NCBI GenBank assembly: GCA_019429275.1
Contig: JAHYJC010000023.1
Location: 1 to 64,000, forward strand
Direction of reading: 5' to 3'
DNA length: 64,000 bases
Origin: Lentimicrobium sp.
Lineage (GTDB): Bacteria; Bacteroidota; Bacteroidia; Bacteroidales; Lentimicrobiaceae
The position numbers and the translations under genes are program-made. This document shows positions 8,967 through 19,300 of this stretch, in pieces (positions within the stretch are counted from its first letter, which is position 1; every line of letters starts with the position of its first letter). The notes under the pieces are model-generated. The model had not been told where the DNA came from and did no database searches. It saw only the letters and a program-made list of their open reading frames with translations.

Positions 8967-9332
8967 ATGGAACCTATTTTAATTATCGCTACAGTTTTTG
9001 CCACCATCTATGGCATTGTATATCTTATGATACGCAGGAAAGAACGAATGGCTCTGATCGACAGGGGATTGGATCCCAGGTCTTTTGAAAAGGAAAATAC
9101 AGGGTTTTCATCTCTCAAGTATGGCCTGCTTTTTACAGGAATCGGACTGGGACTTTTAATAGCAAATATTCTTGTGTCAATTGGAGCCATGGACCGGGAA
9201 GCCGCCTATTTCTCGCTTGTATCCCTTTTCGGAGGTATCGCCCTCATCCTCGACTATCTGCTTGAGGTGAGTATTACAAAGCGAAGAATCAGGGAAAAAA
9301 CTGCTGATAATCAGGTTAAAAATGATTTATAA
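8967..9332 (+). CDS. DUF6249-type small membrane protein
   Basis: 121 residues. One membrane segment at the N-terminus (about residues 3-20) is followed by a cytosolic stretch with RKERMALIDRGLDP, then two more segments (about 51-73 and 81-100). This matches the small three-helix DUF6249 proteins of Bacteroidota that usually sit beside an ECF sigma gene. It is divergently transcribed from the sigma gene and has a matching promoter. Function unknown; an envelope-stress role is only inferred from the context. Confidence 0.75.
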   Translation: MEPILIIATVFATIYGIVYLMIRRKERMALIDRGLDPRSFEKENTGFSSLKYGLLFTGIGLGLLIANILVSIGAMDREAAYFSLVSLFGGIALILDYLLEVSITKRRIREKTADNQVKNDL

Positions 9333-9340
9333 TTTTCACC

Positions 9341-9904
9341 TTAGAATACGAATTCTTCAATCACAATATACTCTGGGCCTTCCTTTTTGAGTATACTTTC
9401 GTATAAAGTAAATCCTTTAATCAACTGCGTTTGGTATGTATATTTGCTGAAATGAGCAATTACTTCCTGAAAATGGTTCTTGTCTTTAATCTCCTTTATT
9501 CTGCCAAGAGTAAGGTGAGGAACAAAGTTCTGCCGGTCACTGAGGTATCCGGCCTTTTCAAGAAGCGAAACGACATTACCTGAAAGTTGCTTCAACATAT
9601 CGCTGCTATTGATACCGACCCATATTACCCTGGGGTTATAGTATGACCCGAATATACCGGTATTGGCCAGAGAAATATCAAAAGGTTGAATCCCGGCTTT
9701 TGCTTCGTGCAGGGCAGCGGAAATTGCAGGAATTTCATCAACCGGTATTTCTCCGAAAAATTTAAGTGTAATGTGTAGGTTATCAGGGTTTACAAATTTG
9801 ATGATGTGAAAGTCAAGAATCTGACGGAGATTTTTATAAATATCCTGAAAAGCCTCAGAAGGTTCTATTTTTACGGCAGCAAAAAGGCGTTTCATTTCCG
9901 GCAT
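9341..9904 (-). CDS. thpR: RNA 2',3'-cyclic phosphodiesterase ThpR
   Basis: 187 residues, or 184 if the internal Met (MKRLFAAVKI) is the start, which fits the family better. The 2H phosphoesterase fold is marked by two H-x-T-L motifs: NLHITLKFFGE and HLTLGRIK. It opens 2',3'-cyclic RNA ends. It is convergent with the DUF6249 gene, with 8 bases between them, and no terminator is obvious in that gap. Confidence 0.9.
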   Translation of the reverse strand: MPEMKRLFAAVKIEPSEAFQDIYKNLRQILDFHIIKFVNPDNLHITLKFFGEIPVDEIPAISAALHEAKAGIQPFDISLANTGIFGSYYNPRVIWVGINSSDMLKQLSGNVVSLLEKAGYLSDRQNFVPHLTLGRIKEIKDKNHFQEVIAHFSKYTYQTQLIKGFTLYESILKKEGPEYIVIEEFVF

Positions 9905-9974
9905 ATAAACTCTGATTAAGAATGCAAAGATTAAAAAGATTAAAAAATAATACAGGATAAATAAGAAATTATTT

Positions 9975-9982
9975 TATTTTTG
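9975..9982 (+). promoter_or_regulatory. -7 box of the tRNA-Ala gene
   Basis: TATTTTTG fits the Bacteroidota -7 consensus TAnnTTTG. It lies 34 bases upstream of the mature tRNA 5' end, leaving a short precursor leader. No clear -33 TTTG box. Confidence 0.5.
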
Positions 9983-10015
9983 CAGACCTTTATTTGCGAA
10001 GGTAATCTTCGTTGA

Positions 10016-10089
10016 GGGGCGTTAGCTCAGTTGGCTAGAGCGTTAGACTGGCAGTCTAAAGGTCAGGGGTTCGATTCCCCTACGCTCCA
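10016..10089 (+). tRNA. tRNA-Ala(GGC)
   Basis: 74 bases with a full cloverleaf. Acceptor GGGGCGT pairs with ACGCTCC, including the G3-U70 pair that marks alanine tRNAs. The anticodon stem TTAGA/TCTAA encloses CTGGCAG, so the anticodon is GGC. The T-arm is AGGGG-TTCGATT-CCCCT. CCA is not encoded (discriminator A10089 is followed by CA). A hairpin terminator follows at once. Confidence 0.97.
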
Positions 10090-10093
10090 CAAA

Positions 10094-10130
10094 AAACCCT
10101 GTAAATCAATCGTTTACAGGGTTTTTCTTT
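10094..10130 (+). terminator. Rho-independent terminator after tRNA-Ala
   Basis: AAACCCTGTAAA (10094-10105) and TTTACAGGGTTT (10113-10124) form a perfect 12-base stem with a 7-base loop, followed by a T-rich run. It also works on the opposite strand for the tatA side. Confidence 0.85.
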
Positions 10131-10174
10131 TTATCTGATGCCGGATATCAGGCTTTGTAACCTAATCTGAAGAA

Positions 10175-10363
10175 TTATTTTTTTTCGTCGTTTTCTTTTG
10201 TATCCTCATCTTCCGAAAGGCCATCTTTGAATTCTTTAATACCTTTTCCCACACCTCTCATCAGTTCAGGAATCTTTTTACCGCCAAACAGCAATACAAC
10301 AATGGCAAGGATAATTACAACCTGCCAGGGACCTATAACCCCTAAAATAATACCGTTCATCAT
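10175..10363 (-). CDS. tatA: Sec-independent translocase TatA/TatE
   Basis: 62 residues with the TatA layout: a single N-terminal transmembrane helix (about residues 8-24), the hinge [20 protein letters not shown] as an amphipathic helix, and an acidic tail. It forms the protein-conducting channel for folded twin-arginine substrates. tatC is not in the window. A -7 box lies at 10385-10392. It is 67 bases downstream of the envC-like gene on the same strand, with its own promoter. Confidence 0.92.
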   Translation of the reverse strand: MMNGIILGVIGPWQVVIILAIVVLLFGGKKIPELMRGVGKGIKEFKDGLSEDEDTKENDEKK

Positions 10364-10384
10364 GTTGTAGGTTTTTATGTGTTA

Positions 10385-10392
10385 CAAAAGTA
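10385..10392 (-). promoter_or_regulatory. -7 box for tatA
   Basis: Minus-strand TACTTTTG matches TAnnTTTG, 22 bases before the tatA start codon. Confidence 0.45.
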
Positions 10393-10430
10393 ATGATAAA
10401 GTAATCAGTTTTATCGTGTAGCCAAAATTA

Positions 10431-11690
10431 TTATTGCGACTTCATTATCCAGAGTTCCGGATTTTGCAGAGTTTTTCCATGCCACAGCTCAAAATGCATC
10501 CTGGTTTTGCCCGTATTGTCTGTATTAATTAAACCCAGCTTTTGCTTGGTTTTTATTTTGTCGCCCTTTTTGACATAAAGTTCATCGAGGTTCGAATACA
10601 CAGTAAGATATTCGCCATGGCGGATAATTACCACATTGTTGTAGTTGGGAAGTGTCATTGTTGAAGTTACCTCACCATTAAAAACCGAGCGAGCGGCCTG
10701 CCCTTTTTCTGTGGCAATATCTATACCGTTGTTTTTGGTTTTTATACCTTTCAGCACGGGATGGGAATGTTCGCCATAGGTAACTGCAATAACTCCTCTT
10801 TCGGTTGGCCAGGGGAGCTTTCCTCTGTTACCGGCAAAGTTTGACGAAAGCTGCATTTCGGCAGGCGTTAGTGCAAATTTGTTTTCCGGAGTTGGTTTTG
10901 TTCCACCCTTTTTCGCGGCTTCCTTGGCTTTTCTTATTTCTTCTGCTATTAAATCCTCAATGGCCTTTTGCAGACGCCTGGCCGCTTTTTCATTTTCGCG
11001 GATTTTTTTCAACAGATCTTTTTCCTGTTTGCTCAGGTTTTTAATCGCCTCATCCTGCCGCGATTTTTGTTTTGCAAGTTTTTGTTTTTCAATCTCTTCC
11101 ATGCTTTTCAGGGCATGATTTTCCTTTTTTTGTATTTCAAGTAATGCGATTTTCTTGTTGAGTTCGTCCTGGCTCTGCTTTATAACACGTACCTGGTTCT
11201 GCCTGTAACTGCTGTATTGCTGAAAATATTTGGTTCTTTGATAGGCTTGATTGAAATCTTTGGCCGAAAAAATAAACATCAGGCGGCTGTAAGAGCTTTT
11301 GTTTCTTTGCGCATAATATATCATGTGTGCATATTCCTCTTTTAGCCTTTTTATGGTTTCATTCAGCTCTTTTATTGTGTCGCCGGTTTGTCTGATCTGC
11401 TTATCCAAAATCCTGATTTCGTTATTTATTGAGCCAATCAGCTCTTCTCTTTTAGAGATTTGTTTATTGATCAGAACCAGTTCGTTTATCGAAACCTGTT
11501 TTGTTTTTTTGGTTTGATCGAGCAGTTTGTTGGTGTATTGAATTTCTTCCTCAATTTTGGCTTTCTGCTGCTCAAGCCGCACCTTGCTTTCCTGGCTGAA
11601 GGCCTGAGTTAACGCAATAGTGATCAGCAATAAAATAAGGATTATTGTCCTGTTTATGAAATAATTATGTCGGCTAAAGGTCATCTTCAT
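10431..11690 (-). CDS. EnvC-like murein hydrolase activator (degenerate M23 domain)
   Basis: 419 residues: signal peptide or membrane anchor (about residues 10-30), a long coiled coil (35-250) and a C-terminal LytM/M23 domain. The metal-binding residues of active M23 enzymes are partly lost: the first motif reads NNGIDIA instead of H-x(3)-D, and the second reads VYSNL where active enzymes have Y-x-H-L. A single H-x-E/H-like MHFELWHG remains. That pattern matches EnvC, which activates amidases rather than cutting peptidoglycan. It is transcribed with the upstream DUF4292 and TPR genes, 15 bases apart. Confidence 0.85.
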   Translation of the reverse strand: MKMTFSRHNYFINRTIILILLLITIALTQAFSQESKVRLEQQKAKIEEEIQYTNKLLDQTKKTKQVSINELVLINKQISKREELIGSINNEIRILDKQIRQTGDTIKELNETIKRLKEEYAHMIYYAQRNKSSYSRLMFIFSAKDFNQAYQRTKYFQQYSSYRQNQVRVIKQSQDELNKKIALLEIQKKENHALKSMEEIEKQKLAKQKSRQDEAIKNLSKQEKDLLKKIRENEKAARRLQKAIEDLIAEEIRKAKEAAKKGGTKPTPENKFALTPAEMQLSSNFAGNRGKLPWPTERGVIAVTYGEHSHPVLKGIKTKNNGIDIATEKGQAARSVFNGEVTSTMTLPNYNNVVIIRHGEYLTVYSNLDELYVKKGDKIKTKQKLGLINTDNTGKTRMHFELWHGKTLQNPELWIMKSQ

Positions 11691-11705
11691 GGTTTGTTAC
11701 AATAA

Positions 11706-12551
11706 TTAAAATCTGTTGACCTGCCTGAATTTATCCGGTATTTTGAAAGGAAATTGCAACATATCAGAAATGCTGACTTTTGAATATTCAACCTCTATCG
11801 AATTTTTGTTGTCAAGAGTTTCGAGCTCAAATCTGATATTGGCCGGAACCAATTGACCATCGCCTGAAGCATACCTGTATCTGCCTTCAAGTTTTCTTCC
11901 ATTTTGAACCAACTCCTTTATCAGCACCCGCGTAATTTTGAATGTTTCGGGATCGAGCCAGATATTCTGAAGCGGAATGCTGATTTCCTGATTGTTTCTT
12001 ACGTATTTTCTTAACTTTCGCCTGTCGGTTGTTATCAGCTTATACTCTTGATTATCAATGCCAGCCTTGAATGAAGATACTTCATAAAATGAAAAATCAT
12101 TGCCTGTCATGAAAGATTGTAACATATCATAATCAAGTGCACTGTTGATAACGGAGTTGATGTAGTCAAAATTACTCTTGAAATAAGTATTATCCAGTCT
12201 GTTCATATAAAACACCGAATCATTGGAAATAAGTACCCTCACCATTTCAATGCCCAGGGCAGGTGAAATGGAAATCCAGATCAGGCTGTCTTTATGTATT
12301 CTTATCTGACCACTAAAAGAGGTCTGGCCTTTGTTTTGCGAAAAAACTGCTGAAAACCTGGTGGAAAAATATTCATATTTCAATTCATTCTTTTTAAGAT
12401 TTTCGATCAGAAAATCAGCACCATATTCTTTCAGGGGCGACCTTATTGCCCGTTTTGAAGATGAACACGAAGCCAGAACCATTGTTGTTAAAAACAAAAT
12501 CAGGAGAACATAAGACTTAAAGCCCTTGGTTTTATTCATATAATTTTCCAT
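11706..12551 (-). CDS. DUF4292 lipoprotein
   Basis: 281 residues with a lipoprotein signal peptide and lipobox LASC (Cys29). The body matches DUF4292, a Bacteroidota envelope family with a LolA/LolB-like beta-sheet flavour (SGQIRIHKDSLIWISISPALGIE). The start could be the internal ATG at 12539, which has a GGA 9 bases upstream. Either start overlaps the end of the TPR gene. Order TPR - DUF4292 - EnvC is one operon; a role in outer-membrane lipoprotein or envelope maintenance is inferred, not shown. Confidence 0.82.
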   Translation of the reverse strand: MENYMNKTKGFKSYVLLILFLTTMVLASCSSSKRAIRSPLKEYGADFLIENLKKNELKYEYFSTRFSAVFSQNKGQTSFSGQIRIHKDSLIWISISPALGIEMVRVLISNDSVFYMNRLDNTYFKSNFDYINSVINSALDYDMLQSFMTGNDFSFYEVSSFKAGIDNQEYKLITTDRRKLRKYVRNNQEISIPLQNIWLDPETFKITRVLIKELVQNGRKLEGRYRYASGDGQLVPANIRFELETLDNKNSIEVEYSKVSISDMLQFPFKIPDKFRQVNRF

Positions 12552-14274
12552 CTCTGATTTTTGCCTTTAAAAATTCAGAACCTTCACCCTTTTCTGAAGC
12601 CCGCTTCCAGGCATTTAGAGCTTCTGCAGGCCGGTTTAGTTTAAACAGGATATCGCCATAATGCTCAAGCACAGTTGCGCTTGAATCCTGACCTGCCTGT
12701 AATGCCTGTTCAATATAAACCAGTGCATTTAAAAAATCGCCTTTTTTGTAAAGCACCCAGGCATAAGTATCCAGATAATATGGATTTCCGGGTGCCAAAA
12801 CAAGGGCCTTTTCTGCCATTACAGCGGCTTTATCTAATTTATCCGACAGAAGAGAAAGATGATAAGCATAATTATTCAACACAAGGGCATTATCGGGATT
12901 TGATTTTAAAGCGGCTTCATAAGCCTCAAAAGATTCTGGGTTATTCCCTGCCGAATGCTGAGCATCGCCAATAAGACTAAAAAAATCAGAAGCCAATCGT
13001 TTATCACCTGCAATGAGCTTAACCCCTGCAGATAGTATATTGATGGCATTATTATAATCTTTAAGCATATAATTGGCTACTCCACCAAAATAATACGGAA
13101 TAGGTTGTATTGGAAATAATTCAATGGCCTGTTGGCTGTAGCTGGCCAAATCCTGGTATTCTTCGAGAATTGCGTTGCATCTGAGCAGATTTTCCCATGA
13201 TTGGTATTTTCCGGGATCTGCTTCAACAACCATTCGCAATACCGGTTTTGCTTCTTTGTATTGTTCGGCCATCATCAGCACCTCCCCTCTTAGCATCATT
13301 ACACGGGGCTCGTTTGGATGCGCCTCTGCAAGTATTCCGGTCAACTCAGCCATATCATCCTCAATGCCATCGTATTCCTTAACCTGAGTATAATATGACA
13401 TCATCACCTGAATTTTTGTATCGGCATCAAGGTATGGGTTCGCAAATCCCTTCTTAAGCAATTCTGTGGCCTCTTCAACCTTTCCCTGCTGCCGGTAAAA
13501 ATCGGCAAGAGAGATATTTATATAAGGATTTTCGGGGTCAACCTGCTGAATTTGTTTGTAGGTTTTCAGGGCATCTTCTGTTTTACCTTCCAAAATGTAA
13601 TACTCGGCCAGCATCGACAATATTCTGCTGTCCCATGAATTGGCCAGCGCCAGTTTTTCCAGTTCCTCAAGTGCCTTTTTCGATTTTCCCGTTGCCAGAT
13701 AAATCCGGTGTTTTCTAAGACTCAGATCTTCATTAATACCGAGTTTCTTTTCCAGATCATCATAAATTTTTATGGCTTCCTGGGGTTTATTCAGTTTTAT
13801 CCACAAATTGGCAAGGTCAAAAGCATATTCAATATTTTCAGGGTCCGATTTATACAATGATTCATAGATTTTCCGGGCTTCTTCATTCTGGTTATTATTC
13901 TGATACAGGGCCGCCAGCGAAAGGCTGTACCAGGTATTTCCGGGATACAGTGCATAAGCTTTCGAAACAGCGTTAATGGCCTCGGGAATGTCTCCTTTTG
14001 AATAGTACAATTGCGAAAGTTCATACCAGGCAGCGTCATTTCCCGGATCATTGCTAACACACTCCCTGAATAAATTAAATGCCTTTTCGGGATTATCGGT
14101 CAATTTGGCTTTGTTGGCTTCAAAAAAGAGTGCGGTTGATATTTGTTTCTCTCTTAGTTTTCTGACCTGTTCTGAACTCAGTATCTCTTCACCTCCAACG
14201 GGGTTGTCCTGAGCTACCATAAACAAGGGTAAGAACAGAGAAATAATCAAAAATTGAATTTTATTTAAAGGCAT
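12532..14274 (-). CDS. Tetratricopeptide-repeat protein, secreted/periplasmic
   Basis: 580 residues with an N-terminal signal peptide (MPLNKIQFLIISLFLPLFMVA). About 14 consecutive TPR units span residue 45 to the end (for example NDAAWYELSQLYYSKGDIPEAI and PYYLDTYAWVLYKKGDFLNAL). TPR arrays are protein-binding scaffolds; the partner is unknown. The stop overlaps the start of the DUF4292 lipoprotein gene, so the two are translationally coupled. It is the likely operon leader, although dut lies 51 bases upstream on the same strand. Confidence 0.88.
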   Translation of the reverse strand: MPLNKIQFLIISLFLPLFMVAQDNPVGGEEILSSEQVRKLREKQISTALFFEANKAKLTDNPEKAFNLFRECVSNDPGNDAAWYELSQLYYSKGDIPEAINAVSKAYALYPGNTWYSLSLAALYQNNNQNEEARKIYESLYKSDPENIEYAFDLANLWIKLNKPQEAIKIYDDLEKKLGINEDLSLRKHRIYLATGKSKKALEELEKLALANSWDSRILSMLAEYYILEGKTEDALKTYKQIQQVDPENPYINISLADFYRQQGKVEEATELLKKGFANPYLDADTKIQVMMSYYTQVKEYDGIEDDMAELTGILAEAHPNEPRVMMLRGEVLMMAEQYKEAKPVLRMVVEADPGKYQSWENLLRCNAILEEYQDLASYSQQAIELFPIQPIPYYFGGVANYMLKDYNNAINILSAGVKLIAGDKRLASDFFSLIGDAQHSAGNNPESFEAYEAALKSNPDNALVLNNYAYHLSLLSDKLDKAAVMAEKALVLAPGNPYYLDTYAWVLYKKGDFLNALVYIEQALQAGQDSSATVLEHYGDILFKLNRPAEALNAWKRASEKGEGSEFLKAKIRDGKLYE

Positions 14275-14325
14275 TTTGTATGGGTTGGTTTGGTGTAGTT
14301 ATTATATGGGTTAATAGACTGAATA

Positions 14326-14757
14326 TTAAGTGGTACCGGTGTGTCCAAAACCACCTGCCCCCCTTTCAGAAATGTTTAGCACATCAGTTTCTTTCCATTC
14401 AATTTTTTCATGTTTTGAAATGATCATCTGGGCAATTCGGTCTCCATTTTTCATGGTAAATGCTTCACCCGAAAGGTTGATTAAAATTATTTTGATTTCT
14501 CCCCTGTAGTCAGCATCGATGGTTCCCGGTGAATTTAACACTGTAATCCCGTTTCGGGCAGCAAGTCCGCTGCGGGGACGTATCTGGGCTTCAAAACCCA
14601 TCGGCAGTTCAATGAACAATCCTGTTGGAACAACAAGCCTTTCAAGCGGATTTATAGTCACCGGATTATCAAGAGCAGCACGAATATCCATACCGGCGGA
14701 AGCATTGGTTTCATAAGCAGGCAATGCATTGGCAGAAGTATTGACAATTTTAATCAT
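14326..14757 (-). CDS. dut: dUTP diphosphatase
   Basis: 143 residues, standard for the trimeric dUTPase. All five motifs are visible: [49 protein letters not shown] and the C-terminal P-loop-like [11 protein letters not shown]. Hydrolyses dUTP to dUMP, keeping uracil out of DNA and feeding dTMP synthesis. Its own -7 box is at 14806-14813. Confidence 0.96.
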   Translation of the reverse strand: MIKIVNTSANALPAYETNASAGMDIRAALDNPVTINPLERLVVPTGLFIELPMGFEAQIRPRSGLAARNGITVLNSPGTIDADYRGEIKIILINLSGEAFTMKNGDRIAQMIISKHEKIEWKETDVLNISERGAGGFGHTGTT

Positions 14758-14805
14758 CAGTTATAGAGTTTATGAAAATCAAAAAATTTATTAAAATTTT
14801 CATTG

Positions 14806-14813
14806 CAAAAGTA
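14806..14813 (-). promoter_or_regulatory. -7 box for dut
   Basis: Minus-strand TACTTTTG, 49 bases before the dut ATG; matches TAnnTTTG. Confidence 0.45.
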
Positions 14814-14834
14814 AGCAATAAGCTTATTTGCGAC

Positions 14835-16322
14835 TCAGCCTTTGTGTATCAGTGTTGTGATAAACTTGCGCTCGCTGAAAAACACAATGCCCAGAAAAAG
14901 TAACAACAAGCCGGCGCCGATGGTTGTATTAAGTACCTGATGATTGGTTTTCAGAAAAACAGACACAGCATAAAATCCCAGGGCTATCAACAGATAGAGA
15001 CCTGCAGCGGTTAAATTGTATTTTACCGGAAAATATTTCTGGCCGATCAGGTAAGACATTACCATCATAGAAGCATAGCAAACTAAAGTGGCCCAGGCGG
15101 CTCCCATATATCCCATGATGGGTATAAGTAAAAAGTTGAGAATCAGTGTAATAATTGCCCCGGCCACTGAAATCAAGGCTCCAATGCGGGTATTATCGGT
15201 AAGTTTAAACCAGACACTAAGATTATAGAAAACGCCAAGAAACAGATTGGCCAAAAGTAAAATGGGTATTACTCCACGGCCTTCCCTGAATTCAGGTCCG
15301 ATAAACAGAATGAACAAATCTTCAAAAAGCATAATTCCCAAAAAAATGAGCAAACAAATGATTATAAAAATGTGCATTAGCCTTGCATAGGTTTGCTTGG
15401 CATCAACGTGCTTTGCCTGATCAAAAAAGAAGGGTTCAGCAGCATATCGATAGGTCTGGATAAAAAGGGTCATGAGTATTGAAACTTTGTAGCATGCCCC
15501 GTAAATTCCCAGTTGAGACATAGGGTCTGACGATTCAGGCAATAAATGTTTCAAAATGATTCTGTCGAAGGTTTCGTTGACAATTCCGGCAAGACCGAAA
15601 ATAAGCAGCGGCCATGCATAGGCAAGCATTCGCCGGAAAAGTGAAAAATCGAACTTTAATTTGGTTTTCAGTATATCGGGAATCAACAATAAAAAAGACA
15701 ATATGCTGGCAATTAGGTTGGATATAAAGATATAACCAACCCCAATTTCAGGATTATATATCTTCTGGATGATTTCGGTTAAAGCAGATCCGGGATAATT
15801 TGCAATTAAAAACGGGCAAAGCAATATAAAAAACAAGTTGAAGCCTATATTGGCTGAGATATTGATGATTTTGATAAATGCAAACCTCAGGGGTTTATTC
15901 TCAAAGCGCAAATTGGCATAAGGGATGCTGCTAATTGCATCGGTGGCTAGTATCAGAATAAACCATCGTATGTATTCCGGGTTATTAGGATAACCCATAA
16001 AATTTGAAATGTCACCTGTAAAAACAAATCCGGTTATTGTAAAAACTGTTGATGTGAGAATAAGTGCCAGCACAGAAGTTCCAAAAACATTGCCTTTTTT
16101 ATTGTCCTGTGATGTAAATCTGAAAAAAGCGGTCTCCATGCCATAGGAAAGTATCACAAACAAGAATGCAACATAGGCATACATTTCTGTAACTATACCG
16201 TATTCGGCAGTTAAAAATTCCCGGGTGTACAAAGGTACCAGCAGGTAATTTAATAAACGCCCTACAATTGTCGGGAGCCCATAAATGGCGGTTTGTCCGG
16301 CGAGTTTTCTGAGTGGATTCAA
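14835..16322 (-). CDS. Polysaccharide flippase, Wzx/MATE-like (MVF superfamily)
   Basis: 495 residues with about 14 hydrophobic segments spread along the chain, as in O-antigen/teichoic-acid flippases. The N-terminus GQTAIYGLPTIVGRLLNYLL and the long second-half array (GAIITLILNFLLIP-type segments) match the polysaccharide biosynthesis family. It moves undecaprenyl-linked oligosaccharides across the inner membrane. No glycosyltransferases flank it, so the glycan is unknown. It starts 13 bases after the stop of the large kinase gene and is probably cotranscribed. Confidence 0.87.
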   Translation of the reverse strand: MNPLRKLAGQTAIYGLPTIVGRLLNYLLVPLYTREFLTAEYGIVTEMYAYVAFLFVILSYGMETAFFRFTSQDNKKGNVFGTSVLALILTSTVFTITGFVFTGDISNFMGYPNNPEYIRWFILILATDAISSIPYANLRFENKPLRFAFIKIINISANIGFNLFFILLCPFLIANYPGSALTEIIQKIYNPEIGVGYIFISNLIASILSFLLLIPDILKTKLKFDFSLFRRMLAYAWPLLIFGLAGIVNETFDRIILKHLLPESSDPMSQLGIYGACYKVSILMTLFIQTYRYAAEPFFFDQAKHVDAKQTYARLMHIFIIICLLIFLGIMLFEDLFILFIGPEFREGRGVIPILLLANLFLGVFYNLSVWFKLTDNTRIGALISVAGAIITLILNFLLIPIMGYMGAAWATLVCYASMMVMSYLIGQKYFPVKYNLTAAGLYLLIALGFYAVSVFLKTNHQVLNTTIGAGLLLLFLGIVFFSERKFITTLIHKG

Positions 16323-16334
16323 ACTCTTTTGTTT

Positions 16335-19300
16335 TTATTCTTCCTGATATTCTGGTATTTCTATCTCAAATGTGGCGCCTTTTCCTACCGTTGAAGTAAA
16401 TTCTATGGTACCTCCTACTGATTCTATGATGTTTTTAGCCATAGCCAGCCCCAAACCCATTCCACTTGATTTAGTGGTAAAATTAGGAGAAAAAACCTTC
16501 TTTTGCTGCTCTTCATTCATACCCACACCGTTATCCTGAATAATTATCCGGTGTTTTAGATTTTGTGAAGTAACAGAAATTGTAATCTGTCCCTTAAATC
16601 CTGAGGGCATAGCTTGTATAGAATTGGTAATCAGATTGATAAAAACCCGTGATAATTGCTTTTCGTCGGCAAAGACATAGCAGGGATTTTCTGGCAATCT
16701 GACGGCGACATTGATATTGGGATAATTCGAAAACAGACTGATATTGGAGTACAGTATAGAACTCAGCTCGATTTTGCTGTTTTTTGCTATGGGTAGTTTT
16801 GCGAAATCAGAAAAGGCAGAAGCTATTGCTGACAATGAGTCTATCTGCTGAATGAGTGTTTTGGTGGTTTTATCAAGTTTTGCCTGCCAATCGGGCGTAT
16901 GGTCATTCCATGCTTTTTGAAGATGTTGAATACTTAATTTCATCGGAGTCAGTGGATTTTTGATCTCATGGGCTACCTGCCGGGCCATTTCTCTCCATGC
17001 GCTTTCCCGCTCCGACCGGGCTAACTGTGCTGCGCTTTCGGCCAGTTTTTCAACCATCAGGTTGTATTCATTGATTAAATCGCCCAATTCATCATCCCGT
17101 TTGTATTCTATTTTATCTATCCCGGTATTAAGATTTAGTTTACTGAAGCGGTCTCTAATCAGTTGAAGCGGCCACGTTAAATAATTGGCAACAAAAAGTG
17201 AAATCAATATAGCCAACGCAGTTAGTATTACATATATGTTGATTATTGTTACCAAAAATGTAGATATCTCTTGCTGAATTTCCTGCTGTCGGGCAAAGTA
17301 GGGCAAATTGATAAAGGCAGTAGTTTTATTCTGATTGTCGCGAAATGGAATGTAAGCCGAAAGGTAAGGATAACTACCTATTTTTTCTTCGTGCAAAAAC
17401 AGGGTCTTTTTATTAATGGCAAGTTCTATGTAGGCATCGCGCTGCATTTTTACTGACTTAAGTCCCTCCGCAAAAATCTCTTTTCGCGAAGATGCCATAA
17501 GCGTTCCACTTGGGTTATAAAGATTGATATCGCTGAAAAAAATCAGTGAAAATTTAGTGAGTAACTCCTGAAGATAGTCACGCTCTGATTCATCAAGAAT
17601 ATCTGCACTTGCCAGCTTATGCTCAAGCTCTATCAGAACAGAATGTGCTTTCTCACTCAGAATGTCCTGGTTTTTTATATTGTTCTGATCTATTATATTA
17701 TTAAGGGTAACCCAACCTATGAGGGCCGAGGCAAATAAAATCAATGCAACCATCATCAGTTGAAGTCTTATCTTGAGTGATGGTGTCTTTTTTCTGTGCG
17801 GGCTTAAAAGTCTATGAATAGAGATAAAAATTAAAACAAGCAGCAAATGAAAAGTCAACTGATAAGTTAAAGGGGTGAGTTTATCAATAATTTTATTTTT
17901 CTTTTTACTTATGATGATGGTCCTGCCATTCTCAATATTATAAACATAATGGTTAAAACCATGATGGTCATAGAAATATCCTTCAATTCTGTCGCCCACC
18001 GACGAAGCTTCATATTCGCTATAGTTATATTCGCCTGCATTTTTAACCAGTTCGTTGCCTGCAAAAATGGCGTAGGAGTAAGCCGAGATATCGGCATAAG
18101 ACGTCACGGAATTATCTAAAAGCAACTCAGGATAACCAAGACCTTTTGGGACATATTTTTTATAAAACTCAATGACGATGCTGGCCATAATATCCCGCTC
18201 ATACTCAACAACAGGCAATCTGGCAATGTAGCTGCTCACATCATACGATTCTGAAATGTAGAACAAATTTGGCGAAAGTGTGGGAGAGGAGTATGAAGCA
18301 ATAATATCATCAAAATATGCATCACATCCAATCAGGTAATCAGTGGGTTTAATTCTTAAAGTTTTATCTGGAAAACAAAGGGTTATCTGCGCCATATAGC
18401 GATTCCAGTATCCTTTAAAATATTTTGCTCTGATGTACGATTTAATTTCCTGCTCAAGGGAGAAATTAACAGATGCGGCGGAAACCATTATTTTTAAATC
18501 AATGTCATTTTTTAAAGCTTGTTCAAGTTCCGAAAACAAATATTCGGCTATATTGTCCCTGTCGGTCGAAATGCGCAAAGCCAGGAGCTTTCGTTCATTT
18601 CTCTCCTTTATTTCAAGGTTTTTGTAATGACTATAACCTGAGGATCCGGTAAGAATAACGGTTAAAACCAAAGCGAATGATACAATGGATGTCCGCTTTT
18701 TTTTATGAAAATAAAAGAAAATCAACGCTACGTAAAGAATCAAAAAGATAAGGTAAGCCGGATGAGGAGCATACAAACCCGATATTTTGAAAATAAAAAA
18801 AGCGAAAAAGTAAAAGACAATTATTGTTGAAAGATAAAAGGCCAGACTTTTTTCTTTAAGGTCGATTCTGATAAGAGGATAAGAAAATAAAAAGAAAACG
18901 AAAAGCGCCATGGCTATCGCTATAAAAACAAAGTAACTGAGAACAGAAAAATTAAGTATTTGTGAAAAATCCAACTCAAAAGTAGAGTTGATAAATAAAG
19001 AATCAATAATATAAATGCACAAAGAATATAGCAGTGAGGTGAAAGCAATTCTGAACAAAAAAGCATAGGATTTTTGAGTTGGCTTTTCATTGGCGCTTCG
19101 GGTATAATTCAGTAAATAATCATAGAATAATATACCAACAATTAGAATCACATAAAGAGAAATTAGCGTGTCGCCCAGGTTTGGGAATAAAGCCGAGGAA
19201 GCATAACTGGCCGGATCGAAAAGGCCGGAAAGATAAAAGCGTGACGGAATCCTGAAGTACTGAAGAATAAATCTGAGGATTAAAACATCGGCTATAAACA

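Noticed and set aside
10431-11690. Active M23 endopeptidase
   Set aside because: Key metal-binding histidines are replaced, so an EnvC-like activator is the better call.
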